This document shows, piece by piece, positions 8,757 to 17,131 of a stretch of DNA of 64,000 nucleotides. The notes under the pieces were generated by a model. That model ran no database searches. It had not been told where the DNA came from and saw only the letters and a list, made by a program, of their open reading frames with translations. The DNA comes from Agrilactobacillus composti DSM 18527 = JCM 14202 (GTDB lineage Bacteria > Bacillota > Bacilli > Lactobacillales > Lactobacillaceae), in the NCBI RefSeq assembly GCF_001436375.1, contig NZ_AZGA01000057.1, positions 156,144-220,143 on the forward strand, given 5' to 3'. The number at the start of each line of letters is the position of its first letter. The stretch's first letter is position 1. Both the position numbers and the translations under genes were made by a program.

Positions 8757-8978
8757 TTAGGCCTTTCTATCAACACGTATCATTAACCACCCGGCTAGAA
8801 TGACTGCAGTTGCGATAAAGATACCGTTAAAAACATTTTTAAAAGGGATTTTTATAATGTTCGCTAATAAGAGATATAGACACAAAACGAGGTTAAATTT
8901 CAATAACACGTTCAATTTAAAATTTCTAGTTTTCATCGATGACGCCCCACATATTAGGTTTATTTTGTCTTGTTTCAT
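8757..8978 (-). CDS. Small membrane protein, 73 aa or shorter
   Basis: Two hydrophobic stretches (LNVLLKFNLVLCLYLLLANII and GIFIATAVILAGWLMI) with a basic C-terminus RVDRKA. An internal ATG at 8936 (MKTRNFKLN) could be the start; neither has a strong ribosome binding site. Function unknown. It is in an AT-rich region with other small membrane proteins. Confidence 0.5.
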   Translation of the reverse strand: MKQDKINLICGASSMKTRNFKLNVLLKFNLVLCLYLLLANIIKIPFKNVFNGIFIATAVILAGWLMIRVDRKA

Positions 8979-9028
8979 TAAATCGCTATTACTCTTTTAA
9001 GAAATTACACTCTTTTTGAAACGGTCAA

Positions 9029-9556
9029 TCAATATTGACTCAACAGCGTATGTAGCAATGGTAGTTGTTCACTTGTAAAATGGCCATCATTTCGCAGAAT
9101 AAGGGTGCCACCTAAATGATCAAATAAGATGCGGCCTTGATTCTCGTCACAGTTAAAGGGATCATTAAAAGAATTAAGCATATAGAAATCTTTCGAATTT
9201 GTTTTAATCGTGGCCCAATCGTAAGTGGCTTTTAAAGTGGTGTGTTCCATGCCATTTGGTTGACTATAACCAGCTACCAGATAAACTGCCCTAACAGGTG
9301 ATTTCAATTGTTCCAATAAAGCTAAGATAATGTTCGTTCCGGCTGAATGCCCAATTAGAATCGTATTTTCATTAATCGTTAAATTCATATTTTTAATCTT
9401 GGTTAAAGTAACTTCTAAGGGCTCTTGATCAAGTTTTGGTAAATCCGCAACAATTGTTGTCGTGCCTTGGTTAATTAACCCATGGGCAATATTTTGATAC
9501 CAGAATTTATCAGCCGTGGCATGGGGCGCTGAGCCATGGAAAATAAATGCATTCAT
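9029..9556 (-). CDS. RBBP9/YdeN-type alpha/beta serine hydrolase
   Basis: 175 aa, starting MNAFIFHGSAPHATADKFWY with GGAGG upstream. The nucleophile elbow is GHSAGT at about residue 68. The late ENQGRILFDHLGG and NDGHFT segments supply the acid and the histidine of the triad. This is the compact single-domain hydrolase family of RBBP9/YdeN; the substrate is unknown. Its only close neighbours are small membrane proteins. Confidence 0.85.
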   Translation of the reverse strand: MNAFIFHGSAPHATADKFWYQNIAHGLINQGTTTIVADLPKLDQEPLEVTLTKIKNMNLTINENTILIGHSAGTNIILALLEQLKSPVRAVYLVAGYSQPNGMEHTTLKATYDWATIKTNSKDFYMLNSFNDPFNCDENQGRILFDHLGGTLILRNDGHFTSEQLPLLHTLLSQY

Positions 9557-9652
9557 CCTAAAATCCTCCAGTCACTGTCTATCTTTATTTTTTTGATTAT
9601 ACGCCAAATAAACGTCTACGGGAAAAAGGAATCTAGGAAACTTCTATGGCGG

Positions 9653-9695
9653 CAAAAAGCCAGTTACTCACCTCCTGAAAGATAAGTAGCTGGCC
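9653..9695 (-). terminator. Rho-independent terminator for the membrane-protein gene at 9709
   Basis: On the minus strand GCCAGCTACTT pairs with AGTAACTGGC around a loop, followed by TTTTT. It lies 14 bases after the stop of the 9709-10011 gene. Confidence 0.75.
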
Positions 9696-9708
9696 AATTC
9701 AACGATCT

Positions 9709-10011
9709 TTACTGGCTCATTTTACGCATCCTAATGTTCAGCAGAATCGTGACAGTTAGCATAAACGCTAGCATTACGACCAAGATTCCCCAGAAATAAT
9801 TGTTCGGTATATCGGGCACAAAGGTTAACAGCAGCACGATATCGGCGCCATAAAATATCAAGCCCACGTAACGTCCAGCTACTATGGACTTTTTGCCATA
9901 AGGCTTCTTGGCGTCATTATTCCCTGCGATCAGGAAAAGCAATTTGCCCCGTCTCAGCAAAAATCCCCAGATGAACAGCACCAACAACAACGCTATTTTA
10001 AGAAAAATCAT
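9709..10011 (-). CDS. DUF3784-like small membrane protein (paralogue 1)
   Basis: 100 aa with three or four membrane segments. The core GFLLRRGKLLFLIAGNND then KKPYGKKSIVAGRYVG matches the DUF3784 pattern (R-x-G-K ... LIAG-x-N). It is clearly paralogous to the protein at 11179-11484 (shared RRGK-LFLIAGNN, KPY-KRS, VGKY-GIILYG) and more distantly to 10056-10382. GGAGGAGGG precedes the ATG. Function unknown. Confidence 0.75.
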   Translation of the reverse strand: MIFLKIALLLVLFIWGFLLRRGKLLFLIAGNNDAKKPYGKKSIVAGRYVGLIFYGADIVLLLTFVPDIPNNYFWGILVVMLAFMLTVTILLNIRMRKMSQ

Positions 10012-10055
10012 CGAATTCTCCCTCCTCCAAAGCCGACACCACTGGCCTAAAATCT

Positions 10056-10382
10056 TTATTTAGTTTGCCGCAATTTCAAATTAATATGAATGATAAACAT
10101 GAACAGTGGCACCATCAACAGCACAATGCCAAGCATTAAGTATTGATCATTTATAAACGTCCAGAGGAAAAACAAGGTAATGATTGCCTCAATGAAGAAA
10201 TAATCACTGCTTATTTTGGAAATGAATGATTTTTGCTTCTCAGAGAATTTAGCCGTTGTGAACCCGGCTAATATCGATAAGTTCTTCCCCATGCGAAAAC
10301 GGATGCCGAATATGATAAAGAACACCGCAAGCAAACCAATAAATATTGTCGGTAATATGACATCAAACGTCACAATTTTCAC
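10056..10382 (-). CDS. DUF3784-like small membrane protein (divergent paralogue)
   Basis: About 105 aa with three membrane segments. IRFRMGKNLSILAGFTTAKF is the family-like loop, compared with RRGKALFLIAGNN in the neighbours. The start is uncertain: a GTG at 10382 sits too close to AAAGG, and a second GTG at 10373 is better spaced. Function unknown. It lies in the same minus-strand run as its paralogues. Confidence 0.7.
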   Translation of the reverse strand: MKIVTFDVILPTIFIGLLAVFFIIFGIRFRMGKNLSILAGFTTAKFSEKQKSFISKISSDYFFIEAIITLFFLWTFINDQYLMLGIVLLMVPLFMFIIHINLKLRQTK

Positions 10383-10452
10383 ACCTTTCTATTTCAGGCT
10401 AGCATCCTTCAATACTAGCGCAAATCCTGATTTTAGCTCCAAATGGGTTACT

Positions 10453-10959
10453 TCAAGTTGTGATCAATTGAATAACTGGGGTAATCGAAGCAACTAGCAG
10501 CAATAAGGCGCTAAACAAAATGTATGGCTTGCGCTTATTGACAACGCTGTAGCTCAACAAGATCTGAATAACAACGCCGCCATAATAAATGGCCATATTC
10601 GCCACTGCTGGCACCTTATTATGGGTTAGATATGTAAAACCTAATGTCAAAACCAACACGACCAGACAATTGACGTAATAGTACGCTGCCAATCGAACGC
10701 CTGGTGCTTTTGCAGTTAAACTGTCTTTGCTGACCAGCGCTTTAATCAAAGCGTAGAGCAGCACTGGTATTAAAGCTGAAATAATAGAAGTGACCACCGA
10801 TGAAACGATGGAAACACCGAATACCATATTTTGTTTGTTGGCGATCATCTCGGCCGTCTTGGCGTCTGGAAAAACATAAATCTGTAAATATCCCAACCAG
10901 CAAGTTGCCGCCAACGCCGCTAGGAATAATATTACTAGTGTTACGAAGTTCTTTTTCAT
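10453..10959 (-). CDS. Five-helix membrane protein, paralogue of the one at 41755
   Basis: 168 aa, starting MKKNFVTLVILFLAALA with AGGTG six bases upstream. It aligns along its length with the protein at 41755-42267: both carry YVFPDAKTAEMIA/YTFPAAKTAAAIA, then AAYYYVNCLVVL/AMYYYVNCLFVT, THNKVPAVANMAIYYGGVVIQ/THNAVPAVATMAVYYGGVIIQ and LLLSYSV. That links the accessory block here to the LytTR-associated array 31 kb away. Function unknown. Confidence 0.75.
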   Translation of the reverse strand: MKKNFVTLVILFLAALAATCWLGYLQIYVFPDAKTAEMIANKQNMVFGVSIVSSVVTSIISALIPVLLYALIKALVSKDSLTAKAPGVRLAAYYYVNCLVVLVLTLGFTYLTHNKVPAVANMAIYYGGVVIQILLSYSVVNKRKPYILFSALLLLVASITPVIQLITT

Positions 10960-11178
10960 AATACACCTACTTTTCAATATAAAGATAATGTCACTCTAAG
11001 GGATAAGCTACCTGAAAACTGGATTGTGAGCCGTTAATATTAGTTGGATTTGGTAGTGGCTGTTTGCTTAATGAGCTAACGACTTTAAAAGTTCTGTTAT
11101 CTGATCAAAATCAGTCGCACTAATCGTGGCATTTATTGCATAATTATTCAATGCGGTCATCACTAATTGATAAATATT

Positions 11179-11484
11179 TTATTTTCTCATTTTGCGAACA
11201 CGCCTATTCACGCTAATTGTCAGTGCCAGCGAAAACACAGTGAGCACTGCTATCAGCGCCCAAAATAATGTTTTAGGCATTTCAGGCACGAAGAAAATAA
11301 GGGCAACTATCAAAGCCGTGCCGTACAAAATAATACCCGTATATTTTCCTACTAACAAAGACCTCTTGTCGTAAGGTTTAGTCATGGTGTTATTCCCAGC
11401 AATCAGAAAAAGTGCTTTGCCTCGTCTAAAAATAAGCCCCATGATAATAAGGCTTACCGTGATCAGTATTTTGATAATAGCCAT
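11179..11484 (-). CDS. DUF3784-like small membrane protein (paralogue 2)
   Basis: 101 aa; three or four hydrophobic segments; GLIFRRGKALFLIAGNN and KPYDKRSLLVGKYTGIILYG are shared with 9709-10011. A GGGGGGGA site lies eight bases before the ATG. The spacer to the next gene downstream (10960-11178) has no supported gene. Confidence 0.75.
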   Translation of the reverse strand: MAIIKILITVSLIIMGLIFRRGKALFLIAGNNTMTKPYDKRSLLVGKYTGIILYGTALIVALIFFVPEMPKTLFWALIAVLTVFSLALTISVNRRVRKMRK

Positions 11485-11557
11485 TTAGTTTATCCCCCCC
11501 TAACGTCATTTAACTAGGCTGATTCAAAATTGTTTTTCATACCATCATGATTTGAGA

Positions 11558-11842
11558 TTACCGGACAGTCACTCTTTTTTGCCGCCTGACAATCATGAAT
11601 ATCGAAACCCATGAGATAATAAAGATGAGGTAACTAATCAATACTCTTAACGTTAACGCAAAGGTTGTAAAGATTTTCGCTGGATCAATACTCGTTTCTA
11701 TCCTAAGCCCTAGAAGTGTCGTCTTGATAACGTTGCCATGAATCTGCGCTAGTTCTATCACAAAATCAATCATAAATATGACGATAAATACCACAGTCGC
11801 AATCTTAATTTGCCTCAAAAAACTTGAATTGATACGTTGCAC
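11558..11842 (-). CDS. Small membrane protein with three possible helices, 94 aa
   Basis: Starts at a GTG (MQRINSSFLRQIKIATVVF) with GGAG eight bases upstream. Two clear membrane segments (IATVVFIVIFMIDFVIEL and VLISYLIFIISWVSIFMIV) flank a polar loop, and the end is basic (RRQKRVTVR). No family recognised. It is the most upstream gene of the minus-strand set of small membrane proteins. Confidence 0.6.
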   Translation of the reverse strand: MQRINSSFLRQIKIATVVFIVIFMIDFVIELAQIHGNVIKTTLLGLRIETSIDPAKIFTTFALTLRVLISYLIFIISWVSIFMIVRRQKRVTVR

Positions 11843-12224
11843 GTCATCATCTCCAATGTTTTGCGGGTGGCTTACCAGAACTTCACATTAGCCGGTTACA
11901 GTCATGCTGTCATGTTTTTACTAGAAGCAATCAGTAATGACAAAACTAAAACCAGTTCACTTTTAGTCTAATTTCTTGAAGAAAACAGCGCAAGTTCAAT
12001 CAATTGACGCACTGACAGTAGTATTCACAATCCAAAGTTGATTCAAGTTTGCCCTTTCGCACTTCTCAAGCGGACATCAATCTATGTCACTTGACGGCGT
12101 GTCAACTTTTTCATGGCCCTTTATCCGTTCCCCCAGGCTTATTAGTTCAGATGTCACACGAATGTGCCTTGTCTTAACGCATTCCTTCCTGTATGATTAA
12201 CAGAAAAATACGGAGGCGCTTTCA
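11843..12224. other. Intergenic region between divergent genes
   Basis: No supported gene in 382 bases. An inverted repeat TTGAC-GGCGT-GTCAA lies at 12091-12105 and could be an operator for the adjacent TetR regulator. A consensus promoter for that gene is at 12169-12197. Confidence 0.5.
12169..12197 (+). promoter_or_regulatory. Sigma-A promoter of the tetR-like gene
   Basis: -35 TTGTCT (12169-12174), 17-bp spacer, -10 TATGAT (12192-12197), followed by CGGAGG and the ATG at 12225. Confidence 0.75.
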
Positions 12225-12800
12225 ATGATTCCAATTACTGAGAGACAACAACAGATTATTGATGCTTTTTTTCTGGTAGCTCAGGAAAATCCGGATCTTA
12301 AGCAGATAACCCTAAAAAGAGTCGCAGAAAAAGCTGGTATGCGTCGACAGAGTATTTATGGTAGACATTTTAACAGTGTTGAGGATATCATCACCACTAT
12401 TCACAATTTAATCGATAACCAAATTGTCGAAAAAATGCACCACTTTGTCCTGACCAGCGATGACGATCCCATCACATATTTTTCTAAAGAAATCTTACCT
12501 ATCCTCTATGAAAAACGAGACTGGCTAAAAATCTTATACGGCACAGTCATTGATAACTCATGGATTCTCTTCCTTCAAGCTAAGTACACCCCCATCCTTA
12601 AGCTTTATCTTCAGAAAAAGGGCAACAACAGCGGTCTGTCTGACGATTTCTTATGCAGCTTAATCGTGAGCAAGGTCATTGCGATTCTTGCAAATTGGCT
12701 AACCAGTGATAATCCGGAACCGGCTTCTTTATTCAGAAAAAAATTCATGCATATTTTAAACACACCAACGATTAGTCTTTTGACGGGGGAGAACCTGTGA
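12225..12800 (+). CDS. TetR-family transcriptional regulator
   Basis: 191 aa. The N-terminal TetR helix-turn-helix is ITLKRVAEKAGMRRQSIYG then RHFNSVEDIITTI at residues about 27-62; the helical C-terminal half is the ligand domain. It stands divergent from the membrane-protein run and convergent with the ABC exporter operon (13056-15447), and could regulate either. It has its own consensus promoter and ends in a strong terminator. Confidence 0.85.
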   Translation: MIPITERQQQIIDAFFLVAQENPDLKQITLKRVAEKAGMRRQSIYGRHFNSVEDIITTIHNLIDNQIVEKMHHFVLTSDDDPITYFSKEILPILYEKRDWLKILYGTVIDNSWILFLQAKYTPILKLYLQKKGNNSGLSDDFLCSLIVSKVIAILANWLTSDNPEPASLFRKKFMHILNTPTISLLTGENL

Positions 12801-12823
12801 TGACTCAACTATATGGCAGTACC

Positions 12824-12871
12824 AAAAGGGCGCCGAATTCTCGAAATTAATCGAAAATTCGGCGTCTTTTT
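12824..12871 (+). terminator. Terminator hairpin, repeated copy A1
   Basis: CGCCGAATT (12831-12839) pairs with AATTCGGCG (12856-12864), followed by TCTTTTT. The 34-base core differs by one base from the copy at 17141-17174, 4.3 kb away. Confidence 0.8.
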
Positions 12872-12970
12872 GAAATGTAGTTGTCTAAAGTTATGACTTT
12901 TGTCCCAAGCTCAGTTTGTTGCACCTGATTCGCAGCAATCGTTGGATTACCGCTGATAAGCTGTTTCACC

Positions 12971-13015
12971 CAAAGCCAGCACCTCCGCTTGATTCAAAAT
13001 GGGACGCTGGTTTTA
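12971..13015 (+). terminator. Terminator-like hairpin, repeated copy B2
   Basis: CCAGC (12976-12980) pairs with GCTGG (13006-13010), followed by TTTTAT. It matches about 36 of 40 bases of the hairpin at 8661-8702, but its left arm has diverged so that the A-run is lost. Confidence 0.6.
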
Positions 13016-13055
13016 TACCATACTGATGGTCTGCTTAGCAATACCCATTACCAAA

Positions 13056-13799
13056 TTACTCAAATCCTTGCCGCTTTAATGTCGCTACGCTGAAAATCAA
13101 ACTTCCACCACAAAAGATTGTCACAATACCTAAAAAAAGTATCACTTGCAGCAATGATAAGTCTTCATAAGACCGAGCATGTAGCCCAATCATGATTTGG
13201 GCATATGGATATAGTCGGACAAGCGCTTGGCTGATGGTTAATAATATAAAATTAGCTAAACTTAATCCTAGTGCAAAGATAATAGGCGTTGTAAAGTTCT
13301 TTAATCGAATCGAAAGCCAGAATTGAATCCCTAAAATTGGGAAAGTCCCGATCCAACCTAATGTACCCCACCATAAAAATGATCCAATAGTTCTGTTAAT
13401 CGGAAAACGCCCTGCAAAACCTATGCAATAAAAAGCGAATATAAAAACTGCCACCCCAGCAGCAGTTAATAAAGCCAAAGTACTGAACTTCCTCAGAATT
13501 AACTGGCTAGCCTTAAGCGGAACCACTGCCATGCGACTAAAGTTGTGTTGTTCTTTCTCGCAGCGAATCACAACGGCTACCATCAATGCCAAAAGTAATG
13601 GCAAAAATATTTGTGCATAAAATAATCCTGATTCACTCCACAGCGCCAACCATTGTGTATGAAAACTAGCAAAAACCTTTTTGTTCTGAAAATATAATAA
13701 AGCACCGAGGGTGACAGCGAGTAAATCAATACCAATGACAATGGCGAATAAGTGCAAATGCCTAAGCTTTATGAATTCCCCGTTAATCTTACGTATCAT
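13056..13799 (-). CDS. ABC exporter permease (LanG/MutG-like)
   Basis: 247 aa with six hydrophobic segments. The N-terminus IRKINGEFIKLRHLHLFAIV and the loop CEKEQHNFSRMAVVPLKASQL are the hallmark region of lantibiotic-immunity/bacitracin-type permeases (EQ...W...-like motif before helix 3). It is the last gene of a three-gene operon with 4-bp overlaps. With the next two genes it should form a heterodimeric membrane part of an antimicrobial-peptide exporter. Confidence 0.8.
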   Translation of the reverse strand: MIRKINGEFIKLRHLHLFAIVIGIDLLAVTLGALLYFQNKKVFASFHTQWLALWSESGLFYAQIFLPLLLALMVAVVIRCEKEQHNFSRMAVVPLKASQLILRKFSTLALLTAAGVAVFIFAFYCIGFAGRFPINRTIGSFLWWGTLGWIGTFPILGIQFWLSIRLKNFTTPIIFALGLSLANFILLTISQALVRLYPYAQIMIGLHARSYEDLSLLQVILFLGIVTIFCGGSLIFSVATLKRQGFE

Positions 13800-14539
13800 A
13801 AAACCACCCTTTCTTTAATTTTCATGACATATCTAATCAAGATTAATAACACACAGCCAATGGCAAGAACAAGAACTAGATAAATTGGCCAGAGATTAGT
13901 GTAATGATATCCTTTGCCTTGTAAAAAGAATGGATTCAAAACCGAAATATATTGCCAAGGAATAAACATGCTCAGACTTTTAGGCAAAAAACCAGATGTC
14001 ACCAAACTCAAAAAACTTCCGGCTAATCCCAGACAAAGCGGAATGATCGGTCGACTTAGATAAAATACTAGTGCCAATTGAACTAAGGTAATAACAGAGC
14101 CCCCAATAAAAATCGAAAGAAAGAACATCCCAATCACACCAAAATCGTGTAGCTCGCCGCTCTTAGCTAAACTCATCATAATTATCATCGCTATCTGCAG
14201 CAGTTCTCCGCCCAATAAAACTATGCTTGTTACAGCAAATTTAGCTAAGAATAAATCCCAAGGTCGTTCCCCATTTGTCATTAAAACTTGCAACATTCGA
14301 TAATCATGTTCAGGTTGAACCAATCGTACAGTCAATAATGCGATTAAGAATGGAAAAATAAAATTATCAATCGTTGACATATTAAAAATCATAGTTGCCA
14401 CTATTTGTTGCCCATGACGCATGAGTTGAATATTAGCTGTCACGCCTCCCCAAAGTAACGAAAATACGAATAGACCAATAATGGCAAACCAAAAGTTTCG
14501 ACGTTTATTTTTTGCGAATTCACTTCGTATATACTTCAT
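13796..14539 (-). CDS. ABC exporter permease (LanE/MutE-like)
   Basis: 247 aa, six membrane segments; MKYIRSEFAKNKRRNFWFAI start and the PEHDYRMLQVLMTNGERPW loop match the LanE/LanG permease family. Its stop overlaps the start of the second permease by four bases, and its start overlaps the ATPase stop the same way. The two permeases are weakly similar to each other, as usual for LanE/LanG pairs. Confidence 0.8.
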   Translation of the reverse strand: MKYIRSEFAKNKRRNFWFAIIGLFVFSLLWGGVTANIQLMRHGQQIVATMIFNMSTIDNFIFPFLIALLTVRLVQPEHDYRMLQVLMTNGERPWDLFLAKFAVTSIVLLGGELLQIAMIIMMSLAKSGELHDFGVIGMFFLSIFIGGSVITLVQLALVFYLSRPIIPLCLGLAGSFLSLVTSGFLPKSLSMFIPWQYISVLNPFFLQGKGYHYTNLWPIYLVLVLAIGCVLLILIRYVMKIKERVVL

Positions 14540-15447
14540 TTGGTCTCACCACCAGTCAATTCAAGGAAGACATCTTCCAAGGATTTCTTTTTGCCATATA
14601 AAGTGTAGACATTAACATCGTTTTGAACCAATGCTTTAATGATTTTTGGCGTCTCATTTGAATTTTTCAAATTAAAAGTCACAGTGTGATCATCATCAAT
14701 AGCGATATTCGTTCCTGCATATGTTGTAATCACCTTTTTAGCGGTAGTTACGTTATCTGTCTTTAAAAAGTATTTGTGTGCACCAGTGAGTGTGTCTATA
14801 CTGCCTTGATAAATCAAATGGCCACTTTGTATAATCCCCACAGTTTGTGCCATTTGGGACATCTCTGATAAAAGATGACTAGAAATCAAGACAGTGATGC
14901 CATACTCTGCCGGAAGACGCTTGATAAGTTCTCGCATTTGATGCATACCTTCTGGATCAAGACCGTTGGTTGGCTCATCTAGAATAAGCAGTTTGGGAAA
15001 TTTGACAAGTGCCAGGGCAATGCCAAGGCGTTGTTTCATGCCTATAGAATAGTTTTTGACTAGTTTATCCTTAGCTGGCATCAAATCAACAATCCGTAAC
15101 ACCTCAGCCACATTTTTAGCTGGTAATTTCAGTAGATTTCTAATTAAATTTAAATTTTCAAAACCACTTAAATTAGGATAAAAAGAAGGTTCTTCAATTA
15201 GAGAACCGATATTTTTCAAAAGTTGCGCCCGATTATTAGCCAAAGGTTGACCAAATATTTCAATCTGCCCATAATCAGGTTTTAATAAGCCTAACAGTAA
15301 CTTCATCGTGGTTGATTTGCCTGCACCATTTGTTCCCAAAAATCCGTAAATATCTCCTTCTTTCAGCATCATTGAGATATCTTGAAGTACGCTTTGTGAG
15401 CCAAAACTTTTCGCTAACTTTTCGGTCTTTACAATTGTTTGAGCCAT
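14536..15447 (-). CDS. ABC exporter ATPase (LanF/BcrA-like)
   Basis: 303 aa. Walker A GTNGAGKST near residue 42, signature YSIGMKQRLGIALAL and Walker B LLILDEPTNGLDPEG near 155-170, H-loop SSHLL. The C-terminal accessory domain of BcrA-type ATPases ends NVYTLYGKKKSLEDVFLELTG. With the two downstream permeases it makes a LanFEG/BcrAB-like exporter, expected to remove antimicrobial peptides from the membrane. No adjacent histidine kinase is present, unlike most Bce/Lan modules. Operon upstream region at 15450-15580 is AT-rich. Confidence 0.9.
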   Translation of the reverse strand: MAQTIVKTEKLAKSFGSQSVLQDISMMLKEGDIYGFLGTNGAGKSTTMKLLLGLLKPDYGQIEIFGQPLANNRAQLLKNIGSLIEEPSFYPNLSGFENLNLIRNLLKLPAKNVAEVLRIVDLMPAKDKLVKNYSIGMKQRLGIALALVKFPKLLILDEPTNGLDPEGMHQMRELIKRLPAEYGITVLISSHLLSEMSQMAQTVGIIQSGHLIYQGSIDTLTGAHKYFLKTDNVTTAKKVITTYAGTNIAIDDDHTVTFNLKNSNETPKIIKALVQNDVNVYTLYGKKKSLEDVFLELTGGETK

Positions 15448-15580
15448 AACTTACCTCCATATGGATTGAGCGTCTGTCGCAAGCCTAGTCGTTAATTTAA
15501 TTATAAGAATCTGACCAGGGTCCAAACAGTTACAACCTAGTTATAAACCTTACAAATTGTTATATACCCCCTACCAAGTG

Positions 15581-15623
15581 CAAAAAACCAGTACCCCATT
15601 TTTGCTGAGGCACTGGTTTTTAT
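15581..15623. terminator. Bidirectional terminator
   Basis: AAAAAACCAGTACC pairs with GGCACTGGTTTTTAT. It lies 26 bases past the stop of the oxidoreductase gene on the minus strand. The stem resembles the CCAGCACC/GGTGCTGG family at 8661 and 12976. Confidence 0.8.
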
Positions 15624-15648
15624 ATTGACACACGATAATCTTGTTGAC

Positions 15649-16599
15649 TTAACCATTTATTTTAATAACTATTTTCCCTGTCACATGTCCGGCTTGACTG
15701 AGATTTTGTGCGGCTTGAACGTCCGCTAATTTAAAATCATAAATGCTATCAATAGCTGGTACGACTTGCCCGTCAGAAACGGCTTTGATCAAGGTGGCTA
15801 GATCTTGCGGATTAACCTGGGCTCTGAAGGATAGCGCATGGATGCCATACTTAGCCGATGCAACTTTGTCTTCTTGATTGCCGGGATTGCCATTTGTAGT
15901 TACAATCACACCGCCGGGTTTAACTAAAGCGAAACTATCCTCAAAATTACGTCCACCGATGACATTTAGAATCTTATCGAATTTCTCAAGTTTGCTAAAT
16001 TGAGCGGCGTCATGGTAATCATAAACCGCAGTCGCGCCTATTTTTTTCAAAAAGTCATTATGATCTGGGCTGGCAGCTGCATAGACTGTTGCCCCAGCAT
16101 TCTTGGCTAACTGAATCGCAAAGAGCGCCACAGCACCGGCACCGCCTTGAATGAGTACCCGATCGCCGGATTTGACTTTCAAGCTTCCAAAAAGGGCTTG
16201 ATAGGCCGTGATACCCGTCACTGGAATCGTGGCCCCAATCTCAAATTTCATATTGTTCGGGATCTTGGCCGCTGAAGTATCCTTAACAATTGAATAGGCA
16301 CTGTAAGAACCCATGTCCGGAACAGCTTGAAAGCCAATAACGTGATCGCCAACTTGAAGCGTCGTCACGTTTTTCCCAACCCGTTCCACGATACCCGCAG
16401 GTTCCATGCCACTGATTGCGGGGAACTTTAAGGGCATAAATTTGGCCATTTGCCCACTTCTTAATTTCCAGTCCAAAGGATTCAAACCTGACGCGTAGTT
16501 CTTTATCAAAATTTCGTCGTCTTTTGGTTCAGGTATCGCAACGTCTGCCATCTTAAGTACGGATGCATCCCCATATTCATCAAATACAATTGCTTTCAT
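15649..16599 (-). CDS. Quinone oxidoreductase-like medium-chain dehydrogenase (zinc-free)
   Basis: 316 aa from the ATG at 16599 (AAGGAGACGAC upstream). MKAIVFDEYGDASVLKMADV opening, then NPLDWKLRSGQM and the GDRVLIQGGAGAVALFAIQLAK Rossmann glycine-rich motif, as in NADPH:quinone reductase/MDR enzymes. The zinc-binding Cys/His residues of alcohol dehydrogenases are absent, so an NADP(H)-dependent reductase of quinones or enones is expected. It follows the MarR gene by 23 bp, and the pair shares one operator-containing promoter. Confidence 0.88.
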   Translation of the reverse strand: MKAIVFDEYGDASVLKMADVAIPEPKDDEILIKNYASGLNPLDWKLRSGQMAKFMPLKFPAISGMEPAGIVERVGKNVTTLQVGDHVIGFQAVPDMGSYSAYSIVKDTSAAKIPNNMKFEIGATIPVTGITAYQALFGSLKVKSGDRVLIQGGAGAVALFAIQLAKNAGATVYAAASPDHNDFLKKIGATAVYDYHDAAQFSKLEKFDKILNVIGGRNFEDSFALVKPGGVIVTTNGNPGNQEDKVASAKYGIHALSFRAQVNPQDLATLIKAVSDGQVVPAIDSIYDFKLADVQAAQNLSQAGHVTGKIVIKING

Positions 16600-16622
16600 A
16601 ATTAGTCGTCTCCTTGAAATCA

Positions 16623-17066
16623 TTAACTTAACAGGATATCTTGAATTTCGGTATTTTTATTCGAAAAAATCTGTTTTAAAATATTTTCAAAGTTTTCCCG
16701 GTCACTTTCAGAAAGTTCCGCAACAATCCAATGATTGACGGACGCTTGAATCAATTGAACCTTCGAATTAACAGCTATCCCTTTATCGGTTAGAAATAGT
16801 TGCCGCTTGGTCTTATTGGCGGGATCCACTTTCATCTCTACATAACCCATATTTTGCAGGCGCTTGATCTGCTTAGAGATGATGCTATGGTTTCTATATA
16901 TCAATCGATTCAATTCAATTTGTGAGACGCCAGGATGATTAAATAATTTGCTGATGATCATGAAATTATTTTCAGACAGATTCAAAGGCTTTAATTCTGC
17001 ATTCAATTTATTCCTTATCAGTCGATTTATAATCGACAAATATTGTTCCAATACGGATTCCGCCAT
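16623..17066 (-). CDS. MarR-family transcriptional regulator
   Basis: 147 aa. Winged helix: NNFMIISKLFNHPGVSQIELN then RLIYRNHSIISKQIKRLQNMGYVEM (recognition helix) and the wing DPANKTKRQLFLT. It is the first gene of a two-gene operon with the oxidoreductase. Its promoter spacer is filled by a perfect inverted repeat, so it is very likely an autorepressor that also controls the reductase. Confidence 0.9.
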   Translation of the reverse strand: MAESVLEQYLSIINRLIRNKLNAELKPLNLSENNFMIISKLFNHPGVSQIELNRLIYRNHSIISKQIKRLQNMGYVEMKVDPANKTKRQLFLTDKGIAVNSKVQLIQASVNHWIVAELSESDRENFENILKQIFSNKNTEIQDILLS

Positions 17067-17093
17067 GACAAAATGACCTCCTTAATGTTGCCC

Positions 17094-17122
17094 ATCATAA
17101 ACGTTCAAGTGAACGTTGTCAA
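17094..17122 (-). promoter_or_regulatory. MarR operon promoter with embedded operator
   Basis: Minus strand -35 TTGACA (17117-17122), 17-bp spacer, -10 TATGAT (17094-17099). The spacer contains the perfect inverted repeat AACGTTCA-AG-TGAACGTT (17100-17117), a typical MarR operator size. Binding there would block the RNA polymerase directly. Confidence 0.85.
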
Positions 17123-17131
17123 TGAAATCAT

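Noticed and set aside
11068-11160. 30-codon frame on the minus strand between two membrane-protein genes
   Set aside because: No ribosome binding site and no similarity to anything nearby; could be a remnant but not supportable.
15530-15575. TTACAA direct repeats upstream of the exporter operon
   Set aside because: 20-bp phase with short matches in AT-rich DNA; no convincing operator or -35/-10 pair could be fixed.
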